Shown here in pieces: positions 18,931-27,128 of a stretch of DNA of 64,000 nt. Under the pieces are notes generated by a model. It ran no database searches. It was not told the DNA's origin and saw only the letters and a program-made list of their open reading frames with translations. The position numbers and the translations under genes are program-made. Numbering within the stretch: the stretch's first letter is position 1; the number at the start of each line of letters is the position of its first letter. Origin of the DNA: Mucilaginibacter boryungensis (GTDB lineage Bacteria; Bacteroidota; Bacteroidia; Sphingobacteriales; Sphingobacteriaceae); assembly GCF_015221995.1 (NCBI RefSeq), contig NZ_JADFFM010000001.1, positions 1,240,001-1,304,000 on the forward strand. The letters are read 5' to 3'.

Positions 18931-19887
18931 ATGAAAAAGAGTTTGTTTTTATATGTAATGATGCTGATAACTAATGTGGTGTCGGCGCAAAAAGTTAGTT
19001 ATGAAATACCCGAAATAGCCGGACCATTTGTGCATATCTTTAATCCAAACGATACCCGCTCTAAAGAAGACACGACATGGTATACCAACGATCATTGCTT
19101 TATAAAAGGAGATGATGGCACCTGGCATGCTTATGGTATCATTGGTCATCATCCTATCCAGCCTTGGGGTGGCGAAACTAAGTTTTTTCATATAACTGCA
19201 GGCTCGCTAAAACAGCAAAAATGGGAAGATCATGATTACGCACTTACTGTAAAACCTGGTGTAGAACGGGTTTTATGGGCGCCTTATGTTTATAAGGATA
19301 AGGGTATTTATTACATGTTTTACAACATAGGCAATATGCAGAAAGACGCACCAAATTATGCTTCGTGGGGTGGGTTATGCATGGCTACAAGTACCGATTT
19401 AACTACCTGGAACCGGCATCCCCTGAACCCACTTTTTAGCGATGCAGGCCATGCGCGGGATTCGTATATTATGAAATACAAAAACAAATACTACTATTAT
19501 TACACCCGTACTTATAACGAGGTTGACCACCGTTCGGTTGTGGCATTAAGAACAGGGCCTGATCTGTTTCATTGGAGCGGGCCTAAAGTTGTACATGTGC
19601 AGCCTTATGTAGTAAATTGGGGGGGCGATGCAGAGAGTTCGTTTGTAGTTAATCGAAAAGGTATTTTTTACTTGTTTATTTGCCGTGCTATGACCAAATA
19701 CAACCAAACAGATGTGTACTGGTCAAAGGACCCGGAAAGTTTTCCACGCGAAAACCTGGTTTGTACACTTCCGGTGCATGCTGCGGAAATAATCAACGAT
19801 AAAAAAGAGGGATGGTTTATTTCTAACACAGGCTGGGACAAGAAAGGTTTATTCCTGGCGCCGTTGCAATGGAAGGCTAACAATTAA
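18931..19887 (+). CDS. Exported five-bladed beta-propeller, GH43/GH32-like, family not assigned
   Basis: The 318-residue product has a signal peptide (FLYVMMLITNVVSAQ). The mature part shows propeller-type repeats such as TTWYTNDHCFIKGDDGTWHA, LWAPYVYKDKGIYYMFY and RDSYIMKYKNKYYYYYTR, with a late GGDAESSFVV block. The opening YTNDH resembles the first-blade acid region of GH32/43 enzymes. It differs from the propeller at 15156 in blade motifs, so it is not a recent duplicate. It is followed 25 bases later by the GH5-like gene. Exact family and substrate are not recognisable by eye. Confidence 0.78.
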   Translation: MKKSLFLYVMMLITNVVSAQKVSYEIPEIAGPFVHIFNPNDTRSKEDTTWYTNDHCFIKGDDGTWHAYGIIGHHPIQPWGGETKFFHITAGSLKQQKWEDHDYALTVKPGVERVLWAPYVYKDKGIYYMFYNIGNMQKDAPNYASWGGLCMATSTDLTTWNRHPLNPLFSDAGHARDSYIMKYKNKYYYYYTRTYNEVDHRSVVALRTGPDLFHWSGPKVVHVQPYVVNWGGDAESSFVVNRKGIFYLFICRAMTKYNQTDVYWSKDPESFPRENLVCTLPVHAAEIINDKKEGWFISNTGWDKKGLFLAPLQWKANN

Positions 19888-19912
19888 TATCATCAATAAA
19901 AACCTATAAATT

Positions 19913-21046
19913 ATGAGATCAATAATCAAAAGCATTTTTGTTAGTATACTAATAGTTATTGTACTGCAAAATAATATTAAGGCGCAGGCCACAATACATC
20001 ATCGTGCTGTATGGACTAAGGAGGAAGCTAAACAATGGGGGACCAATCAACCTTGGTTAGTGGGCTGTAATTTTATCCCCAGCACGGCTATCAATCAATT
20101 GGAAATGTGGCAGGCCGATACCTTCGATCCTAAAACAATTGATCGTGAATTGGGGTGGGCATCCGGTTTGGGCATGAATACTGTACGTGTTTACCTGCAT
20201 GACCTGTTATGGCAGCAGGATGCCGCCGGTTTTAGTAACCGTATTAATACCTTTTTAGTTATTGCAGCCAAACATCACATTAAACCCATATTTGTTTTAT
20301 TCGATTCGTGCTGGGACCCTTTCCCCAAATTAGGAAAGCAACGGGCGCCAAAGCCGGGTGTACATAATTCGGGTTGGGTTCAAAACCCGGGATATGATGC
20401 GCTTCAGGACCCAAAACAATACCCTCGGCTTAAAAAATATGTCACAGGTTTGGTGGGCAGGTTTGCCAATGATAAAAGGATATTAGCATGGGATGTATGG
20501 AATGAACCTGATAATACCAATAATTCATCGTATGGTAAGACAGAGTTGAAAGATAAAGCAGCTTACATTTTGCCATTATTGAAACAAGCTTTTGTTTGGG
20601 CCCGCTCGGTGAATCCTACTCAACCTTTAACATCGGCAGTTTGGAAGGGCGATTGGTCTGCCCCTGATAAACTGTCGCCAATTGAAACGGTGCAGTTAAC
20701 CCAATCGGATATTATCTCTTTTCATAATTATGATAATGCAGCTGAATTTGAAAAGAGGGTGAACTGGCTTTTGGCTTATGATAAACCAATGATATGTACC
20801 GAATATATGGCCCGTGGTAATAATAGCTTTTTTAAAACTACGTTGCCTGTAGCTAAAAAATATCATGTCGGCGCACTTAACTGGGGCTTGGTTGATGGCA
20901 AAACCCAAACTAAGTACGCCTGGGATAGCTGGAGCAAACACTACGATGGCGAACCACCTCTATGGTTCCATGAAATATTTCATAAAGACGGTACCCCTTA
21001 CAGGGCAGATGAGGTGACCTTTATAAAAGAAATTACTAAAAACTAA
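19913..21046 (+). CDS. GH5-like (clan GH-A) glycoside hydrolase, secreted
   Basis: This 377-residue protein has a signal peptide ending near NNIKAQ and a (beta/alpha)8-barrel pattern: LGMNTVRVYLHDLLW, IKPIFVLFDSCWDPF, WDVWNEPDN and MICTEYMARG. The acid/base would be E198 in WNEP and the nucleophile E297 in CTEYM, as in clan A retaining enzymes. Relatives are often labelled 1,4-beta-xylanase, cellulase or mannanase without proof. It could be the endo-acting member of the set. The substrate is not determined. Confidence 0.82.
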   Translation: MRSIIKSIFVSILIVIVLQNNIKAQATIHHRAVWTKEEAKQWGTNQPWLVGCNFIPSTAINQLEMWQADTFDPKTIDRELGWASGLGMNTVRVYLHDLLWQQDAAGFSNRINTFLVIAAKHHIKPIFVLFDSCWDPFPKLGKQRAPKPGVHNSGWVQNPGYDALQDPKQYPRLKKYVTGLVGRFANDKRILAWDVWNEPDNTNNSSYGKTELKDKAAYILPLLKQAFVWARSVNPTQPLTSAVWKGDWSAPDKLSPIETVQLTQSDIISFHNYDNAAEFEKRVNWLLAYDKPMICTEYMARGNNSFFKTTLPVAKKYHVGALNWGLVDGKTQTKYAWDSWSKHYDGEPPLWFHEIFHKDGTPYRADEVTFIKEITKN

Positions 21047-21049
21047 TTG

Positions 21050-22021
21050 GTGAAAAAAATAGGCTATCAAATTCAGTTTGTTTTATTAGGCATGCTGATC
21101 TCTGTCGTTGTAAATGCACAACAAATTGGAAATCCCGTTTTAAACCACGATTTTCCGGACCCTACGGTAATTAATGTAGAAGGGAAGTATTATGGCTATG
21201 CTACAAATTCTGTTGTTAATGGAAAGTACGCCCATATTCAGTTAGCTACGTCTGCCGATCTGACCCACTGGGAGGACAAGGGAGACGCTTTGCCAAATGG
21301 CGCTACCTGGGCAGGGCGCGATTTTTGGGCGCCGCATGTAATATACAATCAAAAGCAGCGGCAATATGTGATGTTTTTTTCCGCAAGGTCAAAAACTAAA
21401 GATATGGATATGTGTATTGGTGTTGCTTTTGCAACAAAACCCGATGGGCCGTTTATTGATATGGGCACGCCGCTGATAGGCGGCAAGGGTTATGTAAATA
21501 TAGATCCTTGCGCCATTATTGACCCTAAAAGCGGCAAAAAGTTGTTGTACTGGGGGTCGGACCATGTACCTATAAACGTTCAGGAGCTGAGTGACGACTG
21601 GAAAAGTTTTAAACCAGGAACCCTGCCGCAGCCGGTGGTTTATCCTGCAAGGGAAAAAGCCTATAGCACACTGGTAGAAGGCCCATGGGTAGATTACAAT
21701 AAAGGATATTACTACTTATATTATTCAGGCGATAATTGTTGCGGGCCACATGCTAATTATGCGGTAATGGTAGCAAGGGCAAAAAACCCGTTTGGTCCAT
21801 TTCAGCGCCTGGGCGAAGCAAATGGAACAGGCAGCAGTGTTATCCTTGAAAAAGATGAAAACTGGCTGGCGCCCGGGCATAACTCCATCTTCAGGGATAA
21901 TAACGGAGATGTCTACATAGCCTATCATGCTATCTCAGCTCAGCATAAAGGCGTGCGGGTATTATTGATAAGTCCTGTTATTTATAAAAAAGGTTGGCCT
22001 GTAGTAATTGTAAAATCATGA
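21050..22021 (+). CDS. GH43 glycoside hydrolase, secreted
   Basis: No ATG is available before the signal peptide; I use the GTG at 21050, 3 bases after the previous stop, giving M-K-K-I-G then a hydrophobic core and cleavage after VNAQ (a TTG at 21047 is the alternative). The 323-residue product shows the GH43 catalytic acids D37 in FPDPTV, D152 in NIDPC and E210 in VEGPW. It resembles exo-acting arabinofuranosidase or galactofuranosidase-type members more than the lipoprotein at 4781. It overlaps the next start by 4 bases (ATGA), so it is translationally coupled to the thioredoxin-like gene. Confidence 0.87.
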   Translation: MKKIGYQIQFVLLGMLISVVVNAQQIGNPVLNHDFPDPTVINVEGKYYGYATNSVVNGKYAHIQLATSADLTHWEDKGDALPNGATWAGRDFWAPHVIYNQKQRQYVMFFSARSKTKDMDMCIGVAFATKPDGPFIDMGTPLIGGKGYVNIDPCAIIDPKSGKKLLYWGSDHVPINVQELSDDWKSFKPGTLPQPVVYPAREKAYSTLVEGPWVDYNKGYYYLYYSGDNCCGPHANYAVMVARAKNPFGPFQRLGEANGTGSSVILEKDENWLAPGHNSIFRDNNGDVYIAYHAISAQHKGVRVLLISPVIYKKGWPVVIVKS

Positions 22022-23472
22022 AATATTTCCTATTCCTTATCACATTATTTGCAATAACTTCATGTGCCAGGGCGCAAAGTCAAGGCATACGTAATGAAAA
22101 GAACTTTGCCATCATACGAGGGCATATAAAAAATGATAACGGTTTTGGAATTTTAAAGACCGGATATTTAGGTAGTTCATTTATTTCTGCCCCTATAGAT
22201 AAAAGCGGTGATTTTTCTTTAAAAATTAATATTGAAGGCTATGCTAATGATTTTTATTTAAACTTTGACGGCATTATGCTGTTCGTCCAAAAAAATGATA
22301 CAATAACTATCAATTTGGACATGAAAGAAAACATGATTAGCGTTTCGGCAAATGATCCACAAAGAAATCAGGAATTGAATTCTTTAATTGGGCTTAATAG
22401 ATTGTATGGTGAAAAGTATGTTAATTTAATAAAACAACTTCATACCAGTATAACAGATAGTATTAAATTTTCCCTGCTAAACAATTTATATAATAAGGAG
22501 ATACAATTTTTACTGGATAAACCTGTAGGTAAGAATACAGAAAAAATGCTAGCGGATATTTATTTTAAATACTGCAGCAGTATGTTGGACAACGGTTTAT
22601 TAAACAAATATGATCTTATTGCAAACACAGCTCAAAGCAACCATTTCGCATATTTAGCGCACAAAACGGCTTATCGTACCGAGGACGAAACCCTTTTTAA
22701 ATGCAGTTCGGTCTACAGAGATTTTGTGTTGAAGTATGTTAGTTTTATAAAACCATTTAACAGTTGGCATGTAGGTGGGGTTAAACCGGACTATGAACAT
22801 AATGGGGTAAAATTCGCTCCGGCTTGGATGGAATATTATGCCGGATTGAGAGCGTTTAATTCAAAAGAAATGCGCGATTGGTTTCTTGCTAATTCTATTA
22901 TAAAGAGTTCAAAATTCTATGATTATGATGAGGTTCAGGCGGTATACGCAGACTTTGTAACCAGGGTAGAAACATCTTTTTATGCCGATAGCTTAAAAAG
23001 ATACGCTGCGCAGTTTAGTAAACTGAGGCCCGGGCGCATTGCGCCTGTTTTTCGGTTGAAAAACGAGAAAGGCGAATGGGTCTCCCTATCCATGTTTAAA
23101 GGTAAAGTAGTGTTTATTGATTTTTGGGGTACAGGCTGTGGGCCGTGTATTTATGATATTAAAAATTTTGCCCCTGCTTTGCATGCCCACTATAAAAACA
23201 AAGCTGTGGTTTTTATAAATATTTGTTTAGATGCTGAAACACCGGAATGGAAGGAAGCTATAAAAAAATTAAACATGCGCCAGCATAGTATAAACCTGCT
23301 CGCAATAGACGCCTCACGGATAAGCATTAGGAGGGTTTATGATGTTGGGCCTATACCACGTTATTATTTGATCGATCATTCAGGTCGGATTGCAAATAAT
23401 GTCAGTCCGGGGCCTGATCATATTAAAGCATTGTATCCTCAAATAGATAAGCTTTTAGGTAATATAAAATAA
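22018..23472 (+). CDS. TlpA-like thioredoxin-fold lipoprotein
   Basis: Starting at the ATG at 22018, which overlaps the upstream TGA, the product has 484 residues and a lipobox with C16 (AITSC). Residues about 30-120 resemble the DUF4369-like N-terminal domain of Bacteroidota thioredoxin lipoproteins. The C-terminal domain has the active site CGPC (C374, C377) in FIDFWGTGCGPCIYD. Such proteins reduce or exchange disulfides in the periplasm and are often found inside polysaccharide loci. Here it may maintain the Cys-containing secreted enzymes. The middle region (150-340) is helical and of unknown function. Confidence 0.87.
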   Translation: MKYFLFLITLFAITSCARAQSQGIRNEKNFAIIRGHIKNDNGFGILKTGYLGSSFISAPIDKSGDFSLKINIEGYANDFYLNFDGIMLFVQKNDTITINLDMKENMISVSANDPQRNQELNSLIGLNRLYGEKYVNLIKQLHTSITDSIKFSLLNNLYNKEIQFLLDKPVGKNTEKMLADIYFKYCSSMLDNGLLNKYDLIANTAQSNHFAYLAHKTAYRTEDETLFKCSSVYRDFVLKYVSFIKPFNSWHVGGVKPDYEHNGVKFAPAWMEYYAGLRAFNSKEMRDWFLANSIIKSSKFYDYDEVQAVYADFVTRVETSFYADSLKRYAAQFSKLRPGRIAPVFRLKNEKGEWVSLSMFKGKVVFIDFWGTGCGPCIYDIKNFAPALHAHYKNKAVVFINICLDAETPEWKEAIKKLNMRQHSINLLAIDASRISIRRVYDVGPIPRYYLIDHSGRIANNVSPGPDHIKALYPQIDKLLGNIK

Positions 23473-23484
23473 CATCATTAAGCT

Positions 23485-25185
23485 ATGAAAGCATATATTA
23501 AATCAAAAGGTTACCTGCCGATCTTTTTGATGTTATGCAGCTACCCGGTATTTGGGAATAAGGTTTACTACGAACCCAATAGCATGAGCGTTTGGCTGGA
23601 AACATCCTTAAATAAAGTCTTCCCACAATCGCCGGCTAAGGTAAAAGATGAACTAACCCTACAGGCTGCAAGAAATAGCCGTATTTCGTTTCAGGTTGCT
23701 TTTCATAGCGATATGAAGGACCAAACGCAGATAGCCTGCGAGGTATCGGCCGGCGATATTAAATCGCAGGTGCGTTATGTTGGTTTAGTGCCATTTCAAC
23801 ACTTTAATACGGATGTAAGTAAAGATGAAATTGATGGATTAGGTTATTTACCCGGCATGTTGCCCGATCCTTTGTACCCGCTTTCCAAAGTGGATGCAAC
23901 GCCTTATGCAAGCCGCTCTTTTTGGGTAACCCTTACTATACCTGAGGCAATTAAGTCAGGTATATATAAGTGTAATGTAAAGCTGCAATGGACAGAAGGG
24001 AAAGTAAATAAACAGAAAGATCTTTCCGTGCAGGTAAATGTAAGCAAACTGATTGTGCAGCTACGGCACGATTTTCATGTTACGCATTGGTGGCGTGGAG
24101 AAGCGACCGCTATGTATTATAAAACGGATTTGTATAGCGAGCGCTGGTGGCAGCTTACCCGTGCACAAATGAAAGATTTGATTGACCATGGTAATGACGT
24201 CGCATTTATACAAAACCTGTTTGAATTGAGAGCAGTTTTTAAACAACCTTGTCAAATGCTGATCATTAACGAACCTGCCCTTGGCAAATACACATTCGAT
24301 TGGGCCAATATTAAGCGTTTTGTAGATATGTGCCGCGAACTGGGTTATACAAAGTTTGAATGGGGGCATTTATGGTTGTATTGGGGTGTACAGGATGCTA
24401 TGCATGTTTATACCAAAAAGGGAGACACTTACCAATTGCTGTGGGACGAGCATTTAACGGCTACCTCACCGGTGTATATTAACTTTTTGAAACAGTATTT
24501 GCCCGAATTGCACCGCTTTTTAAAACAGGAACGCATGCTGAATGATTCATATTTCCATCTTTCGGACGAGCCGTGGTCTGAACATATCGAGAATTATAAA
24601 GTAGCCAGAAACATATTACACCAGCTTGCACCATGGATGAAAGTAATGGATGCCCTAAGCGATATCAGGTACGGACGCGAAAAACTGACTGATATCCCCA
24701 TTCCTGTAATTAGTTCAGCCGGCGATTACCTAAAGGAAAACATCCCGCATTGGGTTTATTATTGCACTGCCCCGCGCGATCAGTGGCTCAATCGTTTTTA
24801 CGATACGCCGTTGACTAAGATAAGAATGTCAGGGCTCCTGTTTTATCACCTCAAAGCCCAGGGATTTTTGCATTGGGGGTATAATTTCTGGTATAAGCTG
24901 GACACCGAAAAAACAATTGATCCTTTTACAGAAGGGGCAGCTACAGCTTATCCAGGAATTGCACAGGGCGACCCATTTGTAGTTTATCCGGGGCCAGACG
25001 GGCCATACGATTCCATTAGATGGGAAGTGTTTGCAGAGGCTTTGCAGGATTATGCCATTTTGCAATCTGCAGGTATTAAACCAGACAATAAATTATTAAA
25101 TGATATTAAAAGTTATAAAGATTTTCCTAAACGGGAACAATGGATCGATCTGACAATGTCAGAGATTCTGAGGCAAGCTAAGTGA
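23485..25185 (+). CDS. GH123/DUF4091-type glycoside hydrolase, secreted
   Basis: The 566-residue protein has an N-terminal hydrophobic segment (residues about 10-24), a beta-sandwich domain (residues about 25-190) and a barrel domain of the DUF4091/GH123 type. The adjacent acidic pair D361-E362 in HLSDEPWSEH matches the neighbouring Asp-Glu that GH123 uses for substrate-assisted hydrolysis of beta-GalNAc. Supporting barrel blocks are HWWRGEA, FEWGHLWLYWG and GFLHWGYNFWY. It is the last gene of the long plus-strand train; no clear terminator follows. GalNAc specificity is family knowledge, not demonstrated here. Confidence 0.85.
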   Translation: MKAYIKSKGYLPIFLMLCSYPVFGNKVYYEPNSMSVWLETSLNKVFPQSPAKVKDELTLQAARNSRISFQVAFHSDMKDQTQIACEVSAGDIKSQVRYVGLVPFQHFNTDVSKDEIDGLGYLPGMLPDPLYPLSKVDATPYASRSFWVTLTIPEAIKSGIYKCNVKLQWTEGKVNKQKDLSVQVNVSKLIVQLRHDFHVTHWWRGEATAMYYKTDLYSERWWQLTRAQMKDLIDHGNDVAFIQNLFELRAVFKQPCQMLIINEPALGKYTFDWANIKRFVDMCRELGYTKFEWGHLWLYWGVQDAMHVYTKKGDTYQLLWDEHLTATSPVYINFLKQYLPELHRFLKQERMLNDSYFHLSDEPWSEHIENYKVARNILHQLAPWMKVMDALSDIRYGREKLTDIPIPVISSAGDYLKENIPHWVYYCTAPRDQWLNRFYDTPLTKIRMSGLLFYHLKAQGFLHWGYNFWYKLDTEKTIDPFTEGAATAYPGIAQGDPFVVYPGPDGPYDSIRWEVFAEALQDYAILQSAGIKPDNKLLNDIKSYKDFPKREQWIDLTMSEILRQAK

Positions 25186-25292
25186 TATCCCTTGCTGGTT
25201 TCTAAAAAGAAGACAAGAGATATGTTTGAATTTGTCGGGTTTTGCCCCGCCATCTGTCTCAATCGGCCCTTGCAGTATGTGATTGCACGCTC

Positions 25293-25300
25293 TAATTTTG
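25293..25300 (+). promoter_or_regulatory. Possible Bacteroidota -7 element (TAATTTTG) for the RibD_C gene
   Basis: TAATTTTG fits TAnnTTTG, and a TTG at 25270-25272 lies 20 bases upstream as a possible -33 element. The element ends only 4 bases before the ATG at 25305, so a transcript from it would be nearly or fully leaderless. A chance match is possible. Confidence 0.35.
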
Positions 25301-25304
25301 AATC

Positions 25305-25865
25305 ATGAAAAAGTTAATCTTATTCCTGCATGTATCTCTGGATGGTTTTACAGCAAGGCCAGACGGCCAAATGGATTGGGTCAAAATTAATGATGACCTA
25401 TTTGACCTGGCCCAACAACGTACAGAAGTGTCGGACACAGCACTTTATGGTCGTGGAACATTTGAACTTATGGACGCCTACTGGCCTACGGCTGGGGACA
25501 GCCCTAATGCCTCCAAACATGACCTGGAGCATTCGGCATGGTATAATAAAGTGAAGAAAATAGTTGTTTCAACCAGTTTGCCCAATCGCGAGGACATAAC
25601 GGTATTACGAGAAAATGTTGCCCGGCAGCTGAGGGAAATAAAACAAGGTGAAGGCAAAAATATTGTAATGTTTGGCAGCCCGACATTGGCTGCATACCTG
25701 ATTGCCGAAGGTTTAGTTGATGATTACTGGTTGTTTCAAAACCCGGTTGTACTTGGCCGGGGAATTCCGTTCTGGCCACAGACTGAGCAGAGCAGCGAGT
25801 TGAAGCTGATAAGCAGTACCGCTTTTGCTAATGGTGTAGTATGCCAGCATTATCAGAAAGTTTAA
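25305..25865 (+). CDS. RibD C-terminal/DHFR-like family reductase
   Basis: The 186-residue cytoplasmic protein opens with KKLILFLHVSLDGFTARPDG and contains DTALYGRGTFELM and IVMFGSPTLAAYLIAEGLVD, the standard layout of the dihydrofolate reductase-like/RibD_C family that binds NADPH. Most members are of unknown function and are not the folate enzyme. It is separated from the glycosidase train by 119 bases and convergent with the AraC gene, so it is probably an independent unit. Confidence 0.85.
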   Translation: MKKLILFLHVSLDGFTARPDGQMDWVKINDDLFDLAQQRTEVSDTALYGRGTFELMDAYWPTAGDSPNASKHDLEHSAWYNKVKKIVVSTSLPNREDITVLRENVARQLREIKQGEGKNIVMFGSPTLAAYLIAEGLVDDYWLFQNPVVLGRGIPFWPQTEQSSELKLISSTAFANGVVCQHYQKV

Positions 25866-25920
25866 CACAACCAGTATTGTTTTCCGAAGGATTACGATAT
25901 TGATAAAGCTATTATGCAAA

Positions 25921-26817
25921 CTACTTTTTATAACAATTTCTATAATTAACCGGCGATAAGCCCATTAACTTTTTAAACATGCGTGAAAAATAGTAAGGGT
26001 CGGCAAAACCTACTTTAAAGCCAATTTCTTTTATAGTAAGATTGGTAAAGTACAAATATTGACAAGACTCCTGAATTTTTAACTGGTTAAAGTAGTGCAT
26101 TGGCGGTACACCAGTTTTCTTTTTAAACAGATCGGAATAATGCGATACGGAATATTTTAAGCTGGAAGCCAACTCATTTATAGAAAAACACTTATTAAGG
26201 TTTTTCTTCATGAAATTTATTGAATGGTTGATCTGGTCTGTTGAATAATAAGCAGGGTACATCTCTTCATGATAAATAAAAGAGGACAGGAACTGGAGCA
26301 GTTTTATATTCGTCAATTCCATATTTCGCGAATTATAACTGTTTTCCAGGATAGCATAGATAAGATTAAATAATTCTATCCGCTGCTGATCATAAGGGAT
26401 GGATTTAACTACCGGTTGCTGGTCAATAAAATACCTGGAGCACAATGCCTCCGAATGCTCTCCTGTAAAATGGATCCAAAAAATACTCCACGGATCTGTA
26501 TCAGAGGTCATGTAATGGTGGGATACCCCCTTGGGGATAATAAAATAGGTATTAGGGATTAACTCGTGTCTTGCCTTGCCCAATTTAATATACCCTTTTC
26601 CATCTATGCAATACAGCAGGATATACTGCTGACTGCCGTTTTTTCGTTCGCGGTTGTGATTAATAGCTCGCGGATAGTATCCAATTGCTGTAAGATATAG
26701 ACCTTTGATCAGCGTGTTTTTGGCAACCTCTTTTATAACATCAGGTGGCAGAACGATCATCTGTTGCCCCAGGAATCCCTCCTTTATCTTCTTTTTCTCC
26801 GCTGTAAGATTATCCAT
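25921..26817 (-). CDS. AraC-family transcriptional regulator with cupin sensor domain
   Basis: The 298-residue protein has an N-terminal AraC-type cupin (residues about 45-150, with ELIPNTYFIIPKGVSHHY) and two C-terminal helix-turn-helix motifs (residues about 195-295). The signature GFKVGFADPYYFSRMFKKLMG is seen in the second HTH. Such regulators bind a small sugar in the cupin pocket and activate transport and catabolic genes. It is transcribed away from the MFS and DUF5107 genes, so these are its most likely targets. A -7 element and an 8-base direct repeat in the shared promoter region support self-regulation. Confidence 0.92.
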   Translation of the reverse strand: MDNLTAEKKKIKEGFLGQQMIVLPPDVIKEVAKNTLIKGLYLTAIGYYPRAINHNRERKNGSQQYILLYCIDGKGYIKLGKARHELIPNTYFIIPKGVSHHYMTSDTDPWSIFWIHFTGEHSEALCSRYFIDQQPVVKSIPYDQQRIELFNLIYAILENSYNSRNMELTNIKLLQFLSSFIYHEEMYPAYYSTDQINHSINFMKKNLNKCFSINELASSLKYSVSHYSDLFKKKTGVPPMHYFNQLKIQESCQYLYFTNLTIKEIGFKVGFADPYYFSRMFKKLMGLSPVNYRNCYKK

Positions 26818-27128
26818 TAAATTGGCCTTTTTTAATTAGTTGACTAAACAAATATATGTTACTAAACAGAAAAATTGTCTTCTTGATTCGTTGTTGGCAG
26901 CCAGTTTTACTATTTTTTTCATTATTTGAAAACTAGAAGTTCAATTGTTAAAAAACGGGAAATATCCATCAAAAACCAAATTACATCCATTGATGCTGCG
27001 TGTGGCTTTAAGTAAGATTGTAAACAATTATATATGAATTGCTGATCTTTAGAGAAGTAAAGCGATCATGCAACAGTAAAGTGCCCGGTGTCAATAAAGA
27101 AGTATACTAAACCAACCAATTATATAAA
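26818..27128. promoter_or_regulatory. Divergent regulatory region between the AraC and MFS genes
   Basis: This 311-base AT-rich gap has no open frame. The sequence ACTAAACA occurs twice as a direct repeat (26843-26850 and 26861-26868), 18 bases apart, each preceded by a GTT-type flank. This arrangement suits a dimeric AraC-family operator. The element TATATTTG on the minus strand (26856 to 26849) fits the Bacteroidota -7 consensus TAnnTTTG, about 30 bases before the regulator start. No convincing -7 element was found for the MFS direction. Confidence 0.55.
26849..26856 (-). promoter_or_regulatory. Bacteroidota -7 element (TATATTTG) of the AraC gene
   Basis: The minus-strand octamer matches TAnnTTTG exactly and lies 32 bases upstream of the start codon. 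One ACTAAACA repeat copy overlaps its edge, consistent with autoregulation. No clear -33 TTTG is visible. Confidence 0.5.

Noticed and set aside
25222..25308. A 28-codon frame upstream of and overlapping the RibD_C start
   Set aside because: Very short, no ribosome binding site, and no recognisable product.
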